A stretch of 64,000 nt of DNA from Plasmodiophora brassicae (GCA_039704465.1 JASFAU010000002.1:248001-312000), one strand, 5' to 3'; numbered from the stretch's first letter, positions 1 to 11,796 are shown. Notes: generated from the sequence alone by a model not told the origin. Numbers and translations are program-made.

Positions 1-2
1 CG

Positions 3-1355
3 GTTATCCTCGTCAAAGCCGCCCGGAAGCCGGACGCATCGTCGGCGCCGTCCGCAGCGGCGCCCGCCGCGGCCGCGTCGCCGGCCGCCGCCCCGGCACC
101 GGCGACTGGTCAGGCGCCCGCGGCCGCGAACCCGTTCGCCGCCATGCTCGGCGGCGCGGGCGCGTTTGGCGCCGGGCCCGCCGCGCCGTTCGACATGGCG
201 CAGATGCAGCAGCAGCTGCTGTCGAACCCGGAGATGATGCAGCAGATCATGCAGTCGCCGATGATGCAGTCGCTGATGGACAACCCGGAGCTGATCCAGA
301 GCATGTTCCAGAGCAACCCGCAGTTCCGGGAGATCATCGACCGGAACCCGGAGCTGGCCCACGTCCTGAACGACCCGGCCATCATCCGCCAGTCGATGCA
401 GATGGCGGCGAACCCGAACCTGATGCGCGAGATGATGCGCAACACGGACCGGGCCATGACGAACATCGAGGCGCACCCGGAGGGGTTCAACGCCCTCAGG
501 CGCATGTACGAGAACATCCAGGAGCCCATGATGGAGGCGGCGACCGACATCGGCCGACCGCAGCAGACGTCGTCGTCAGCAGCAGCCGCGACGACGTCGA
601 ACGCGCCGGTGCCGTCGTCGCCGAGCGCGGCACCGCTGCCGAACCCATGGGCGCAGTCGACGAACAACAACCGGCAGCAGGCGCCTGCGCCGGACCTGAA
701 CGCCCTGCTCGGGATGATGGGCGGGCAGCCGCCCCAGCAGGCGACGGCACCCGCGCCGGCGTCGTCGGTCGCGAACCCGTTCATGGGCGGCATGTCGCCC
801 GATGTCATGATGCAGATGATGCAGAACCCGTTCGTCCAGCAGATGATGCAGCAGATGATGGCGGACCCGGTCCGGCTGCAGGAGATGCTGAGCGCCAACC
901 CGCAGACCAGGCAGATGCTGGAGTCGAACCCGCAGATGCAGGCGGCGCTGTCGAACCCGGCCGTCCTGCAGGCGATGGCGAACCCGGCCATGATCCAGGG
1001 CGTGCTGCAGATGATGAGCGCCACCCAGCAGCAGCAGCAGCCGTCTGCTGCACAACCATCTGCATCTGGGCCTGCTGCCGCTGCTGCTGCGCCTCCGGTG
1101 AACCCGTTCGCGAACCTGTCCGCGTTGATGGCCGCCCAGCAAGCCATGGGCGGGTTCCCCGGTGCCCAGCAAGCCATGGGCGGGTTCCCTGGAGCCCAGG
1201 CGCCGGCGCCCTCGCTCCAGCCGGAGATCCTGTACCGCCAGCAACTGTCCCAGCTGAGCGACATGGGGTTCCCGGACCCGGCCGCCAACCTGAGAGCCTT
1301 GGTGGCCACCGGCGGCAACGTCCAGGCCGCCATTGAGCGATTGCTCCAGGGTTAG
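3..1355 (+). CDS. Ubiquilin (UBQLN/Dsk2), 5' truncated by window edge
   Basis: Proteasome shuttle that links ubiquitylated clients to the 26S proteasome. The open frame runs from base 3 with no start codon; its first residues (VILVKA) fit the last strand of the N-terminal ubiquitin-like domain, most of which is off the window. Next come an Ala/Pro-rich linker, two methionine-rich STI1 blocks (NPEMMQQI, NPELIQSMF, NPQFREII, DRNPELAHVL; then NPQTRQML, NPAVLQAMANP) and a C-terminal UBA domain (MGFPDPAANLRALVATGGNV, then AAIERLL) ending at the stop. This order is diagnostic for ubiquilins. No intron is needed in the visible part. A 10-residue tandem repeat lies just before the UBA. Confidence 0.93.
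   Translation, partial: VILVKAARKPDASSAPSAAAPAAAASPAAAPAPATGQAPAAANPFAAMLGGAGAFGAGPAAPFDMAQMQQQLLSNPEMMQQIMQSPMMQSLMDNPELIQSMFQSNPQFREIIDRNPELAHVLNDPAIIRQSMQMAANPNLMREMMRNTDRAMTNIEAHPEGFNALRRMYENIQEPMMEAATDIGRPQQTSSSAAAATTSNAPVPSSPSAAPLPNPWAQSTNNNRQQAPAPDLNALLGMMGGQPPQQATAPAPASSVANPFMGGMSPDVMMQMMQNPFVQQMMQQMMADPVRLQEMLSANPQTRQMLESNPQMQAALSNPAVLQAMANPAMIQGVLQMMSATQQQQQPSAAQPSASGPAAAAAAPPVNPFANLSALMAAQQAMGGFPGAQQAMGGFPGAQAPAPSLQPEILYRQQLSQLSDMGFPDPAANLRALVATGGNVQAAIERLLQG
1134..1193 (+). repeat. 30-bp in-frame tandem duplication inside ubiquilin
   Basis: Two near-identical 30-bp units starting at 1134 and 1164 encode AQQAMGGFPG twice, and a partial third unit (gcccag) follows. The phase is preserved, so only the linker length before the UBA domain changes. 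Confidence 0.85.
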
Positions 1356-1420
1356 ACCAACGGTGCACCCTCCTGCCCCCCTAAGCGCATACGACCTGCC
1401 GTCATGCCGAACCTACGTCG

Positions 1421-1443
1421 TCTCTCTCTCTCTCTCTCTCTCT
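1421..1443. repeat. (TC)n microsatellite
   Basis: An uninterrupted 23-base TC dinucleotide run in the short gap between the convergent ubiquilin and coiled-coil genes. It is a plausible length-polymorphic marker. Confidence 0.95.
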
Positions 1444-1498
1444 GCGATATAAACAACAACTGGCAGTCCTTCACATGGTGGGGGGCAACGTCCCCGCC

Positions 1499-2847
1499 TT
1501 ACTTTAGGAGGTGGGCGGCGTTGCGCGCGACCTGCAGGCGCTTCACGACGCACTTCAGGGCGCGGTTCTCGCGCTGCGCCTGTCGCAGCTGCCGGAACGT
1601 GCCACTGGAGGTCACCTCGTTCGCAGCCGGGTCCGTCTGGAACAGTTCAAAGACGAGGCGCCGGCACGTGTCCGGCGCATCCGGGTCCCGGGGGGTTTGC
1701 CGGGCAGGCGACGGGCACTGTTGCTGGTCGGCAGCAACGTCGTCTCTCGATTGTCGCCGCCGGGGCTCGGGTTGCTTTGCAGACGAGTGCGCCCGGAGGC
1801 GATTGTACGCGGCGGTTACGCGCCGGAGCTTCTTGGTCAGGTCAACAACGCGGACGTCAATGCTTGGTACGGGCGCGGCTGACGCGTTCCGACCGGAGGT
1901 GGCATCGGCACCTTCCGTGCCGACGACCCCCACCACCACCGACGCGTTTGTGTCCTCATGCGCCGTTGCTGCCAGCTGCCCTTGCAGTCGCTTGGCTTCC
2001 GCTTTCGCCATCATGTACTGTTGTTCCAGCGTCTTCTGCTTCCGCAACAGGACCTGCATCATAGGCGCCCGCCCGATCGTGTCAGACGGGACGTACCGCC
2101 ACCCATCCGCACATGGTGGTCATACCGCGTACTCGTCACGTTGCGCCTGGATCGTTGCATGAGCGGTGCCCAGCTCCCTCTCCAACGTGTCGTTTCTCTG
2201 TCGCAGTCCCCGTAATTCGTTGCCCGCGACGGTCAGGTCAGACCGCATCTGCATGGACCGTGTCAGGCGAACGCCCGCAGGCCGACGTCGACAGCGTTGT
2301 CGACCTTGCCGATTTCTTCGTCGTGTTTCGTGACGAGCACGTCCCGCTCCCGTTGGTACGCGGCAATGATGTCGTCATGGTGGATGCGGCCCCTGTTCAG
2401 CTTAGACAGGTAGTCGCTGAGGGTGACCTCAGCGGACGTGAGTTTACTCCTCAGGACGGCCACCTCCTGACGGGCCGCTCCGTTTGCAACCTGTCGCTCC
2501 AGCTCCGCGACCCGCCGCTCGGAACGATGCAGCGCCTGCTGCCATCCTGCCGCCGGCGCTGTCGCGTCCTTGTCGCGACACGGCCCGGAAGGCGTCGTCA
2601 CAATCCCGGCTCGCGCGTCATGTGTCATTGCCGACCCGTACTCAGGGACAGTATCTTCATGCAGCCCCCCTTCGCGCACTTCAGGTGACGGCCACGGCAC
2701 GACGCTTCCACTGGCGGACCTGCAGCCTCGCAGTAACCTCGTCCGAAGGCCCATATACCAGTCGATCGCGGATGAACGTCGGTTCAGGGGGGTTCCCTCG
2801 ACCGGATCGTCCACGGTCTGCTCCGACCGGCATGGACGCCGTCCCAC
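1499..2847 (-). CDS. Coiled-coil protein of unknown function, 3 exons
   Basis: Proposed exons, in reading order: 2847-2305, 2248-2126 and 2053-1499, giving about 406 aa. Introns of 56 and 72 nt begin GT and end AG, and both joins keep one heptad-rich frame running (HDEEIGK then MRSDLTVAGNELRGLRQRND; QRDEYA then VLLRKQKTLEQQY). The middle and both flanks are Glu/Lys/Arg/Leu-rich coiled coil; a low-complexity linker precedes the last coil (FRQLRQAQRENRALKCVVKR). There is no signal peptide or membrane segment. I do not recognise the family. The start at 2847 is the first ATG of the open frame, so an earlier exon is possible. It is convergent with ubiquilin. Confidence 0.55.
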
Positions 2848-4325
2848 CCTGTCTGGGCTGCAGACTTAATCGGATTCGCCGTCTGCATAGCCGCGTTCGG
2901 CGCGCCCCCGTCGCTCCTTCGAAACTGCACGCACGCAGGCGCAGGTGTGCTCCACTAACACGTCGGGATTACCCGCTCGCTGACGTTGTCAGAAGGCCGG
3001 CTGTTCTCGGGCAACGCCCCGGGACCAAGTCGCACCTGGCTGAAATGTCGGACTCGGCGAGAGGAGCGCCGAACTTCTCTCTTGACCTGCCGATCACAAG
3101 CGGCAGGTGCCAGGAGCACGACCTGGGAGCAATAGGGTCGATAGTTTGCGCTGAAACGCTGTGCTGATTCAGATGGTGTATCGGCCCTGATCGAGATACC
3201 GCAAGCCGAACTGCTGCCGCTGTTCTGACACCCGTCAAGGTCGTTCGCAGGATTACCGCAAACGTCCCAAAGGTTCCTTACCGAATCTCTGCCCGCAGCT
3301 ATATATTCAAGGAGATTGTGATCCGACAGAAACGATCCCGACGCAATGCTTCGGGCTGTCATTATTGCTCCTGGCTGTGTCCGGTACCGGATCCAGGGCG
3401 CGCTACAATTCATTTTCCGTCGATGACAATGCGATTTCATCCGTTTGTCATGAAGGCCGTCATCGGTGCGGTGGCAGCCCTGTCCCCACCGGCCTCGACC
3501 CGCGCCTCAACGCGCCTGACGAACTCATTGGCGTACGGGACACGTCCGATGCGTTCACTATCGGCAAGCCGGAACAAAACGTTGGTAATACGTACAACAT
3601 TGTCAGGGGATCGGTCCCGACGCATTCTCAACCGCATGCCTCACCAAAGGATCGACTCTCCACATTCGGTGTCGGTACCTGTTCGAGCTCCAGGGTGGCA
3701 CAGGACCGGGAGAGAAGAGGCCGCCCAAACAGTCAGGACAGGAGCACACTAGTCGTTCGGGGCTCGCTGCGCTTCGCCCGCTCCCTCCTAGGTGCAACCC
3801 CTCCACCAACCCCGTTGAGCGCAACCCCTTGCAGGTTACGGGCCCGATCACGCCACTCGGTTTAGTGGTGTGGATACATATCGCTGCTGGCCAGTGCAAT
3901 GTAAAACGAGCTACCTGTGACGTACAGAACCAGGTTGTAGTTTGCCGATCCGCCAGCGGAACGCCGACCCGCCAGGGGGAACGCCGATCCGCATTCATAG
4001 GAACACCGACGTCGTCCCGCCAACAGGCGCGGGTTGGTGAGAGGGACGCCATCAGCGCCCGGTCCTGAATGTATGTAGGCAGCCGGATCGGATACGAATG
4101 CGGCACTTGCGTGCGCACTGCGCAGCGCTGCACGCGCGAAACAGGGCCCCGCGCATCCGGTCGGGGCTCCACTGTCTCTGGCGTATCCCGGAACTGCCTT
4201 TCCGGAGCAGCTGCTGTATCCCATGGGCTCCGTGTGTCGTCCCACGTCTGGGTTGCATTTCGAAACACAGTGTGCCCGGCCGTCCAAACCGCGCGCGCGC
4301 GCACGTGTATGTACGTCTGGCATCA
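2848..4325. other. Unassigned stretch
   Basis: Short open frames on both strands, none recognisable. A plus-strand frame near 3350-3600 has a hydrophobic run (FGLSLLLLAVSG) resembling a signal peptide, but I found no in-frame ATG just upstream. I see no gene here that I can support. Confidence 0.4.
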
Positions 4326-5830
4326 TCATCTGACCGGGGACGGGACGACATACGCGGCGAGGTTGCCAAGCGAGTCCGTGCTGATAATCGTGGAGGAGAA
4401 CCCGTCCCATACGGCATTGGTGTGACACGCCTGATTGCCTCCAAGACCTGCGTCGCCGCTGACGAACCTGGAGCGAACGCGGGCAGGTCAGGGCTGCGAA
4501 AGCAAGTCGTGTGATCAATGCGATGCGCCCCACGTACATGCTCGAGTACTGGCTTGGGCCACGCCTGCAGACGACAGAAAACCTGTTCCCGTTTGAACAA
4601 TTAGGGACGCCGGAAACACATTGGATACTGGGATCGATTACCCCTGACCACCGGAAATAAGAAAGAGTGGCAAAGTGTCCGCCTGAGGCGGTGGTATGCC
4701 CTGCACGTCTCCGATGCATGACGTATAACTCGCCAGTGGCGTTGTCCGTCTGGTCATACGCGTGTCAGAATTTCCGGCACGGAAACGATACGCCGGTCAT
4801 CGGCATACATTCTGGTTGCCCTCATGTCCAGCTCGACAGCGCTTCCATCCCCAAATCCAAGAAATACGAAATAGCGGTCGACTCTAGCGTGGCTAAATAG
4901 AGGCTGGAATATGCTGTCTGTGAGGTCTGCGACAGAGTCCATGTCATCATGATGCGGGCACATACCATCTGTACGACGGAAAAGTTCAAGACGGCATTCA
5001 ACTCCACCCTTGTGTCAAACATCATGAAATCACCCGAATCCGTTGTCAGCGACACGAGGTGGGGATCTAAACAAGGAAACAAATATTTGAGTCCATCACC
5101 AAGGGGCACAAGGTACGCAAGCAGGCCACACGAACCCGTTTCCATTTGCTGCCCCCATCGGACTGACGAAATCGTATCGTGGATGTCTGTGTGCGCAAAT
5201 GTGCAACGATCAAAATTGAAATCGTTGAGGCACAATTTGCCATCGTAGCCTGAGCAGCACGCGTCATTGGCCCAGCATGAAACCAACTGGGACCCTGTCT
5301 GTACCGCCGGAAGCAAACATGCTGGAGTCATGTGCGGCCATGGCTAATTCCCTTAATGCGGAATCGTGCCTGGTGGTCACGGATTCTGCAGCAAGTAGCA
5401 GCATATATCAGTGCTGTCCCGAAGGACGTCATAAGCGACTGCAGATTACGAATAAGGGACAGCTGGTTGCCGTTGTCCTCGGCCACCTTCATCAAGCTGG
5501 CGCTCGCCGGGGACCACGTGCAGAGTAACAAATTTGGTGCGACCCAGAGCAGGTCGTTAACTGCCTGATGTGAACACATTGGCAAGGGAATTATAATGAG
5601 TTCCCAAGGATACGCGTACGTACCTCGTTAACGTCGTGGAACACGACACCTGCTTCGGTGCCTGCATCCAGGGCAATCGCATGACGATTGTTCTGTTTAT
5701 CGCTGGCTCCAAACGCAACCCTTCCTGTTCCTGTCGGGCATGTCGATGGCCTGCCCAAATCCAGCGTCGAGGCTTCAGATGCATGTGGTGTGAGGGAGAC
5801 CTGAGACGATTTAGACTCTAGAGCGAGCGC
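4326..5830 (-). CDS. WD40-like protein, tandem copy A (multi-exon, incompletely resolved)
   Basis: Read on the minus strand, exon pieces in order contain LDLGRPSTCPTGTG, VNDLLWVAPNLLLCTWS, LRELAMAAHDSSMFASGG, YDGKLCLNDFNF, DTISSVRWG, LVSLTTDSGDFMMFDTR, VFLGFGDGSAVELDMR and ISTDSLGNLAAYVV, with a stop soon after. The recurring pattern of small residues, G-D/N and a terminal aromatic-Asp resembles WD40 or other beta-propeller blades. The same blocks recur in the same order in copy B, about 2 kb upstream in reading direction. Blocks sit in different frames separated by short GT-AG-like gaps, for example after FASGG. The 5' end is unresolved and no start codon was found. The family member is unknown. 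Confidence 0.45.
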
Positions 5831-6218
5831 CCCCGAAGCAGACGAAAGCGACCTTTCGTGAGCGTAGGGCCGGAAGCTCGATCGTCATGTCCATAATATA
5901 GCGCAACAAGCGATCCACCAAGATCAACAGGGCGTACGTTCGAGAGGTATCATAGCCAACAAGGGAACGCTCGATCGTTCGACAACAATGACCAGGAGGT
6001 CGGTCAGCCACTATGGCCCGGGCCGACGGCCGGTCAGTCCGGCTCGGGGATTCCCGACTGCACGGAGCCGAACGGCGAGGTTCAATACAATTACAACGGC
6101 GCCAGACGCTCCGTCCCGCGCCAGGAAACTATACGGCAGACCCAGAAATTGACAAAGCATACACAGATGAGCAACTTCGAAGCCAACGCGGACGCGCTTG
6201 AAGCATTAGCCGGTCACA

Positions 6219-7982
6219 TTAGGTGTACTCAGTACAAGACGTTATTCTGTACGATGAAAGGTTCCCCAGCGAGTCCGTAGTGACGATCAAGTCCGGCTCG
6301 GTATGCCATGCAGCATGCGTGAACTCGCACGAGCCGGGAGACGTCGACTGCAAGGATGGCCTACAGCACTGTGTGTGAGTAGCAGCTCACAGATATATCG
6401 CGTGTTCTCCCACCAAGGCCCAAAGGAGCAATTCCGGAACTTATCCGCATGCCACAGGGAAACCCTGATAACAATTCGGTTGAGCGGAGTACACAACGCT
6501 TAGCCTACGGTTTACCCTGGCGCTCCGGACAGCAACAAATTCGAAGCGATGCCAGGGCGGTAGCTGATGTCCCCGATGCACGTCAGCACAGGGTCGAAAC
6601 TTTCCATGCACCTGAGCGAACGTGTTTCGATGGCGCGACGACGGCATCCCTCAACGTGCGCAGAGGTACCTGTTGGTGCGAACATCCAATCGGACCAGAC
6701 TCCCATTCCCGAACCCGAGAACGACCGTAGTGTCGTTCGTTTTCGAATGGGCGTACAGCATCTGACAGCGCGAACTGACGGTTAGCGTGCACGAGACCAG
6801 CAGGGTGAAACAGACGGATACAGGCTGCATGGTGTTAAACGATAGAACTGGGGAGCGCATTGCCGTTCTGGTGTCGTAGGTCATGAACTCGCCTAGCTCT
6901 GTCGTCAGCGTCACACAAGACTTGTCTGTTGGTCAACAAGCACAACGCGATGTTAGCCAAGGCTCAGTATCGGTACGTAGTAATTAATTACAATGCGTAC
7001 CTGTTTCGAAAGCTCCCCACCTAACTGAAGATATGCTGTCACCGACATCGGCGCAAGCGACCGAGCAGTTGCTGTAGTCGATATCGTTGAGGCATAACAT
7101 CGCATCGTCTCCTGCAGCCGTGTTGTTGGTCAGTGACAGTTCTGGTTGGCGCCATTATATTCCAGTTAACCTCCGGAGGCAAACTTGCCCAGCGTTGTCG
7201 TGCATATCGCTAATTCGCGAATCGTGTCGGTATGACGACAGGATAGATGCTCTACAAAAGACGAAACGTGAGCAATTACCTGCAGTGTTCGAAATACGTA
7301 TTCAGCTCACTTAAAAGAGACAAAGGGCTGCCGGGAACAACCTTGAAAACCGAAATCGCCGTTCCATCAAACGCACAGACAGCGAGGCTGGTCGTAACCC
7401 AGTGCACGTCGCAGACCTCCTGTCCAGAATGGATTAGGGGACGCCTTTGCCGACACAGGTACGAAGCAGACCGCAGGGAGTCTCTGGAAAATGGGCGGGC
7501 TGCAGACCCCTTCATCCGCGACGAGGAAGTGCAGATCGCCGTCCTTGTGACTAGCAGGAAGAATCAGCAAGCCACCACCTCGCCCATCCGGGCAGACATC
7601 CGGCCGCCCAAGGCGCAGCGCCGGTCGCTCAGGCAACTTATCATAGGTTATCTACGTGGGAACACGAGCGGTAAGCACGATGTCAGGATGGGGCATAACC
7701 GTGCCAGGACCTGACCTGTTTCGTTCGTAGGGCAATTGTGTTTGTGGTCCTCCTCATCGACCGGTTCCTAGGTGTCCGCTGCGATTCGGGGATCCCGAAT
7801 GAAGCCACGTTTTTACCGAACCGAGACAAGCATAGAGCGCGCTCGGACTGGGTGGACCCGTTGAATAGAACAGCGTCTGCAATGTCCATGAAAGACCGGC
7901 TGTCTAACAGAAGCGGCCAATCAACCTGGAAACTATAACCAAATGGGGTGTCGAGTACTGAAACGTGCCGTGAATGGTTCAT
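6219..7982 (-). CDS. WD40-like protein, tandem copy B (multi-exon, incompletely resolved)
   Basis: Minus-strand blocks match copy A in order: LRLGRPDVCPDGRG, VCDVHWVTTSLAVCAFDG, IRELAICTTTLGKFASGG, DDAMLCLNDIDYSN, DSISSVRWG, CVTLTTELGEFMTYDTR, VVLGFGNGSLVRLDVR and IVTTDSLGNLSSYRI, with a stop a few codons later as in copy A. An intron directly after FASGG is at the same place in both copies, so they are duplicates of one spliced gene. A frame starting ATG at 7982 may be the first exon, which would put its start only about 85 bp from the divergent cyclin C start. Exon limits are not settled and the function is unknown beyond a beta-propeller fold. Confidence 0.45.
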
Positions 7983-8067
7983 TGCCGAACGTTTTGAGGT
8001 GCAGATTGCGCAAAGGCGTGGTGCGTTCGGGCGCGGGCGCCGCGGAGCTCACCGCGCTGGGTGGGCC

Positions 8068-9167
8068 ATGGCCGCGAACTTCTGGCTGTCCAGCCACTGC
8101 AACCACTGGATCGTGTCCAGCAAGAAGGAGGTCGAGAAATCCAACCCGCACGACCGCGACATGCTGTCGGCCGAGGAGCTGTACCAGCTCCGCCTCTACT
8201 TTGTCGATTGTACCGCCCGCGCGTGCCCTTCGCCGGCCCCTGCCACTGTGACGTGACTCTGTGTACGTTCGTACAGTCCTGACAACGCTGGGAACTGGCA
8301 AGCACCTGAATCTGCGGCAACGCATCATATCGACCGCCATTGTCTACTTCAAACGGTTCTACCTCGACCAGAGCTTCATCGAGTTCGACCCGTACCTCGT
8401 CAGCATTACGATGCTGTTTCTATCTGCCAAGGCAAGCATGCTTGCGTGTTGCATGTATGAGGCTGCGTGCTGGAAGGCTGACCGGATGGCGTCCAGGCGG
8501 AGGAATGCGGCATTCATGCCAATGTGATGATCAATGCCGCCGCAGAGCTGATCCCATCGTTCCCGTATACGGCGAAGCACCTGTTCGAATGCGAATTCTT
8601 TGCATTGGAGCTGCTACGCTTCGACCTGATTGTCTTCCATCCGTATCGGCCAATCACACTGTACCAACTGCGCCTTCGCGCCGCCATCGCCATCCGTACT
8701 TGACGGGTTCGAACAGGTACCTGTCGCACATTGGCTTGAACGAGTGCCTTCAAACTGCCTGGGCCATCGCGAATGATTCGTATTGCACGGATGTGTGTCT
8801 GCTATACCCCCCACATGTTGGGCGTTCATAATCGTCGCTGCGTGCGTGTGCGTGTGTGTCGCTGACGCGTTGCCCAGGTGATTGCCGTTGCCTGTATACA
8901 AATGGCCGCGAATTTCCACGAGAAGGACATTCGAGAATGGAGCCAGAAGCTTCGAATCAAGATGGACCAAGTATGTCGACCTGCCCTGACAGTGCCGCCA
9001 TGGCACTGACCTGGAGGATGTGTGTACAGGTATTCGAGGTCATTGCAGAGATCCTGTCGTACTACGATTACAGGTCGAAGCACACGTCGGAGCAGACCGA
9101 GGAGTGCCTGCAGAAGTTACGATCGCACACGTCCCAGTTCATCACGCGATCGCCTCCGTCCAAATAG
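8068..9167 (+). CDS. Cyclin C (Mediator kinase-module cyclin)
   Basis: Partner cyclin of CDK8 in the Mediator kinase module, acting in the nucleus. Exons 8068-8209, 8277-8431, 8497-8660, 8717-8816, 8878-8970 and 9030-9167 join in phase to 263 aa. It starts [10 protein letters not shown] like other cyclin Cs; the first cyclin box includes [17 protein letters not shown] and LFLSAKAEEC, and the second ends with [18 protein letters not shown]. The length is normal for the family (about 280 aa). Intron 2 (8432-8496) begins GC, as AAG/GCAAGC, the usual form of a GC-AG intron; no GT donor restores the frame. The other introns are GT-AG of 56-67 nt. Confidence 0.92.
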
Positions 9168-9280
9168 GACCCCATGTACTCTCAGACAGCAATGTATCCG
9201 CTCAGCCTAATCTATCATCGTCATCGTGCGGGTTCTCGTGCGGACCAATGTGTACACCGCCACCGGGTTTAGCGGTTGGT

Positions 9281-10316
9281 TTACCTCCATCTTCCTTGCT
9301 GGTTGGGCCAGGCCTGTTGCTGGGCTGGAGGAGGAGGCCAGGCGGGTGCTTGCTGTGGTGCAGGTGGAGGGTACGGCCAGTAGCCCTGCATCGGGACAGG
9401 CGTCGCCTGCTGCGGTGACGGCGGGTGTCCCCAGGCTGGCAACTGGGTTGGCCATTGTGTCTGCTGAGCGGGCGGCGCCCCCCAGGAGGCGGGAGGCGCT
9501 GGGTATTGACCCGCCTGGTTCGGCTGCTGCCACACTGCCCACTGCTGAGTCTGAACAGGCCCTGCCTGCTGCTGGTTGCGTTTCGACTCCAGTGCGGCGA
9601 GCTCACGCCATCCCATGGCAGGCTGCTGCTGCTGTGATGGCGGTTCGGGGTCCAGGAACGGGTTCCTGTGCTGTGCTGTGCCCTGCGGCTGCTGCAGTAC
9701 GAACGAAGGCGTTCGCTGTTGCTGCGAGGGCAACGCGCCCGACGCCCAGAGCATGCCCTGGTGCTGCGGGACCGTAAACGACGAGATGGGCGCCGCCGCA
9801 GGGTAAGCCGTTACGGCGGCAGCGTTGGCAGGCGGCATCGTCGCTGTGCCGCCCAGCCTCGCGTTCCTCTTCATGGCCGTTATCTCGGCGAGGAACGCGT
9901 CGATCTCGTCCCTGGACGACTCCGTGTACCGGCCGGACCCGTCCTGGAACGTCGCGTGGCAGATCTCTGTCGGGCGCTCATCAGGCGCGATTGGCGGGCG
10001 GCAGCGGTCGGTGCGTACCATGCACGAACCTGTCGGCGTCGGTCGGCGGCGCCGTCAACGAGTGCAGGTAGTTCCTGGCGTTGCCGCCCAGCATCCTCAT
10101 CTTGAAGCCCGGGGACCGCTCGTCCAGGTACGACTGGATCCGGATGACGTTGCCGGCGGCGTCGCGCAGATGCGCCTCGACGACGCCACGAGCGAACGGC
10201 GGCACCGCTCCACCGAGGCGGAACCGGACATGGTTCCAGAAGTCGCCATACGATTCCAGCAGTTGCACGGCCGCCTGCAATTGCCGGGGCGTCAGCTCCA
10301 TTCGGAATCGCGCCAT
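9281..10316 (-). CDS. P/Q-rich protein with NPF motif, possibly trafficking adaptor-like
   Basis: Exons 10316-10019 and 9966-9281 join across a 52-nt GT-AG intron to give DRFVHEICHATFQDG, about 327 aa. The first 150 residues are helical (LTPRQLQAAVQLLESYGDFW; YLDERSPGFKMRMLGGNARN). The C-terminal half is Pro/Gln/Trp/Ala-rich, low in complexity, and holds one NPFLDPEP, an EH-domain-binding type motif. A folded helical head plus an NPF-bearing disordered tail recalls endocytic adaptors, but I cannot match the head to ENTH or ANTH, so that is inference only. The start is uncertain: an upstream exon ending near 10370 could extend the protein. It is convergent with cyclin C. Confidence 0.6.
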
Positions 10317-10464
10317 CAATTCCTGGACGGCAGCAGTGGGGGCCAGGCGTACGCGCTCGCACGTACACACAGCCGAGGAGGTGATGGGAGGACGCACACG
10401 TGTAACTGGATGCCGCCTGGGCACACCCGTCTGGACACGTTCATAATACTACTAGGTACTTAGT

Positions 10465-11796
10465 TTAGTAGCCTGGAAGGCTAAACGCTTGGCCAATCGA
10501 CGATAGTTCAGAGGAGCGCCCGTCGTCTTCGGCGAGCGCTCCGAGCAGGTCGCCTGCGGCATGCCTCTCGTCATCGTCGAGGAACATGGCGAGAATGGAG
10601 AAGCGCGGGACTGATGTCAGGCCTTTCAGGACGTGGAGGATGCCTTCGTGGTCGTGGCCTCTCGCGACCTGCACACACCGGCCGATCAGGCCGGCGTCGA
10701 TGCAGGTGCCGAGCAGACGGGCGTAGTTGCCGACAGGGATCTTTCGCATGAAGTCGAACAGCAAATCGGGGTGATTCTGCAGACTTCGATACGAACGCTC
10801 GAATTCGTACGGGCCGCGAGGTACATCGGGGACGGCTGGTGGGACGTCGTCTATCGGCGCAGGTGACGCCACTTTCTCGCACACTTCCACAGGACTGGCG
10901 CTCGACGGCAGAGAAGCGGCCACCGGTTGGGCATCGCTGCCATCATCACTACTTTCAGAGACCTCCTCAATGACGAGACGCCGCCTGGGCATCTGCGCTG
11001 CCGGCGGTGCGCTCGATCGACTTTGCTGATCGGCGACACGATTCCGCAACGTCGCGATATGCTGTTCCGCTTCCTTGCGAGAGGCATCCGTGTCCTTGGT
11101 GATGCGAAGGACGTGCTCGAAGTCAATGAGCGCGCTGCGAATTTTCTTGAGCGACGCACGGCTCATGCCTCGCCGCATCAACGCTTTCGCATTGTCGGGA
11201 TCGACGGCCAACGCTGCCGAACAGTCGTTCTCGGCATCGGTGAACCTCTTCAGCTTGAACGCTGCGGCCGCCCGATTCGACAAGGCTTTGGCGTCCGACG
11301 GGTTCACGTCGAGGCACTGCGAGTACAGCTGTATCGCCTCAGCATAGCGCCCAGCGCGGAACATTTCGTTGCCCTTCTCTCGCAGCGATTCCCCACGTTG
11401 TCGTTGATCTTCGGCCTGGAGAGACGGGCACGTCAGTGCTCAACTCGTCTCGCCAATGGAACGGCATTGCAAACCCTGGGCGTCTCGTTTTCATCGACTT
11501 CACGCAGCGCCTTGTCGACATCGAATTTCTCCCATTTCACATACCCCTTATCGTACGTGTGGGAATCCGCCGATGTTCGCTGTGCGACAGCCGCCTTCGA
11601 CTCGCGCCCTACTGACACCGCGTCAGGCGCGAAACCCGGCAGACGACGAGCGACAGGCGCGGCGCGCACCCTGACCCGGTGGTGCGATGCGCCCAGCGTT
11701 GCAGTCGTCCTCCCAGGCGTACACGTCCTGGACGAACTGGTTCAGCTCGTCGGCGTTGTGCCGGATCTGCCTCTGGATGTCCTTGATGCCCTCCAT
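10465..11796 (-). CDS. RPAP3-like TPR cochaperone
   Basis: HSP90-linked assembly factor of the R2TP complex, which helps assemble RNA polymerases and snoRNPs. Exons 11796-11676, 11611-11475 and 11415-10465 (introns of 64 and 59 nt) give 402 aa. The N-terminus (IQRQIRHNADELNQFVQDVY) matches the RPAP3 N-terminal helix. A single TPR array follows, about residues 86-200 (EKGNEMFRAGRYAEAIQLYS, then ALSNRAAAAFKLKRF). The C-terminal RPAP3_C domain spans about 280-395 (YEFERSYRSLQNHPDLLFDF). Human RPAP3 carries two TPR arrays, so this is a shorter version; SPAG1-type proteins share these domains and are the main alternative. Confidence 0.82.

Noticed and set aside
110..1368. Long minus-strand frames opposite ubiquilin (up to 407 codons)
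   Set aside because: Cys/Ile/Ala-biased complement of a GC-rich repetitive coding sequence; the plus strand encodes unmistakable STI1 and UBA domains.
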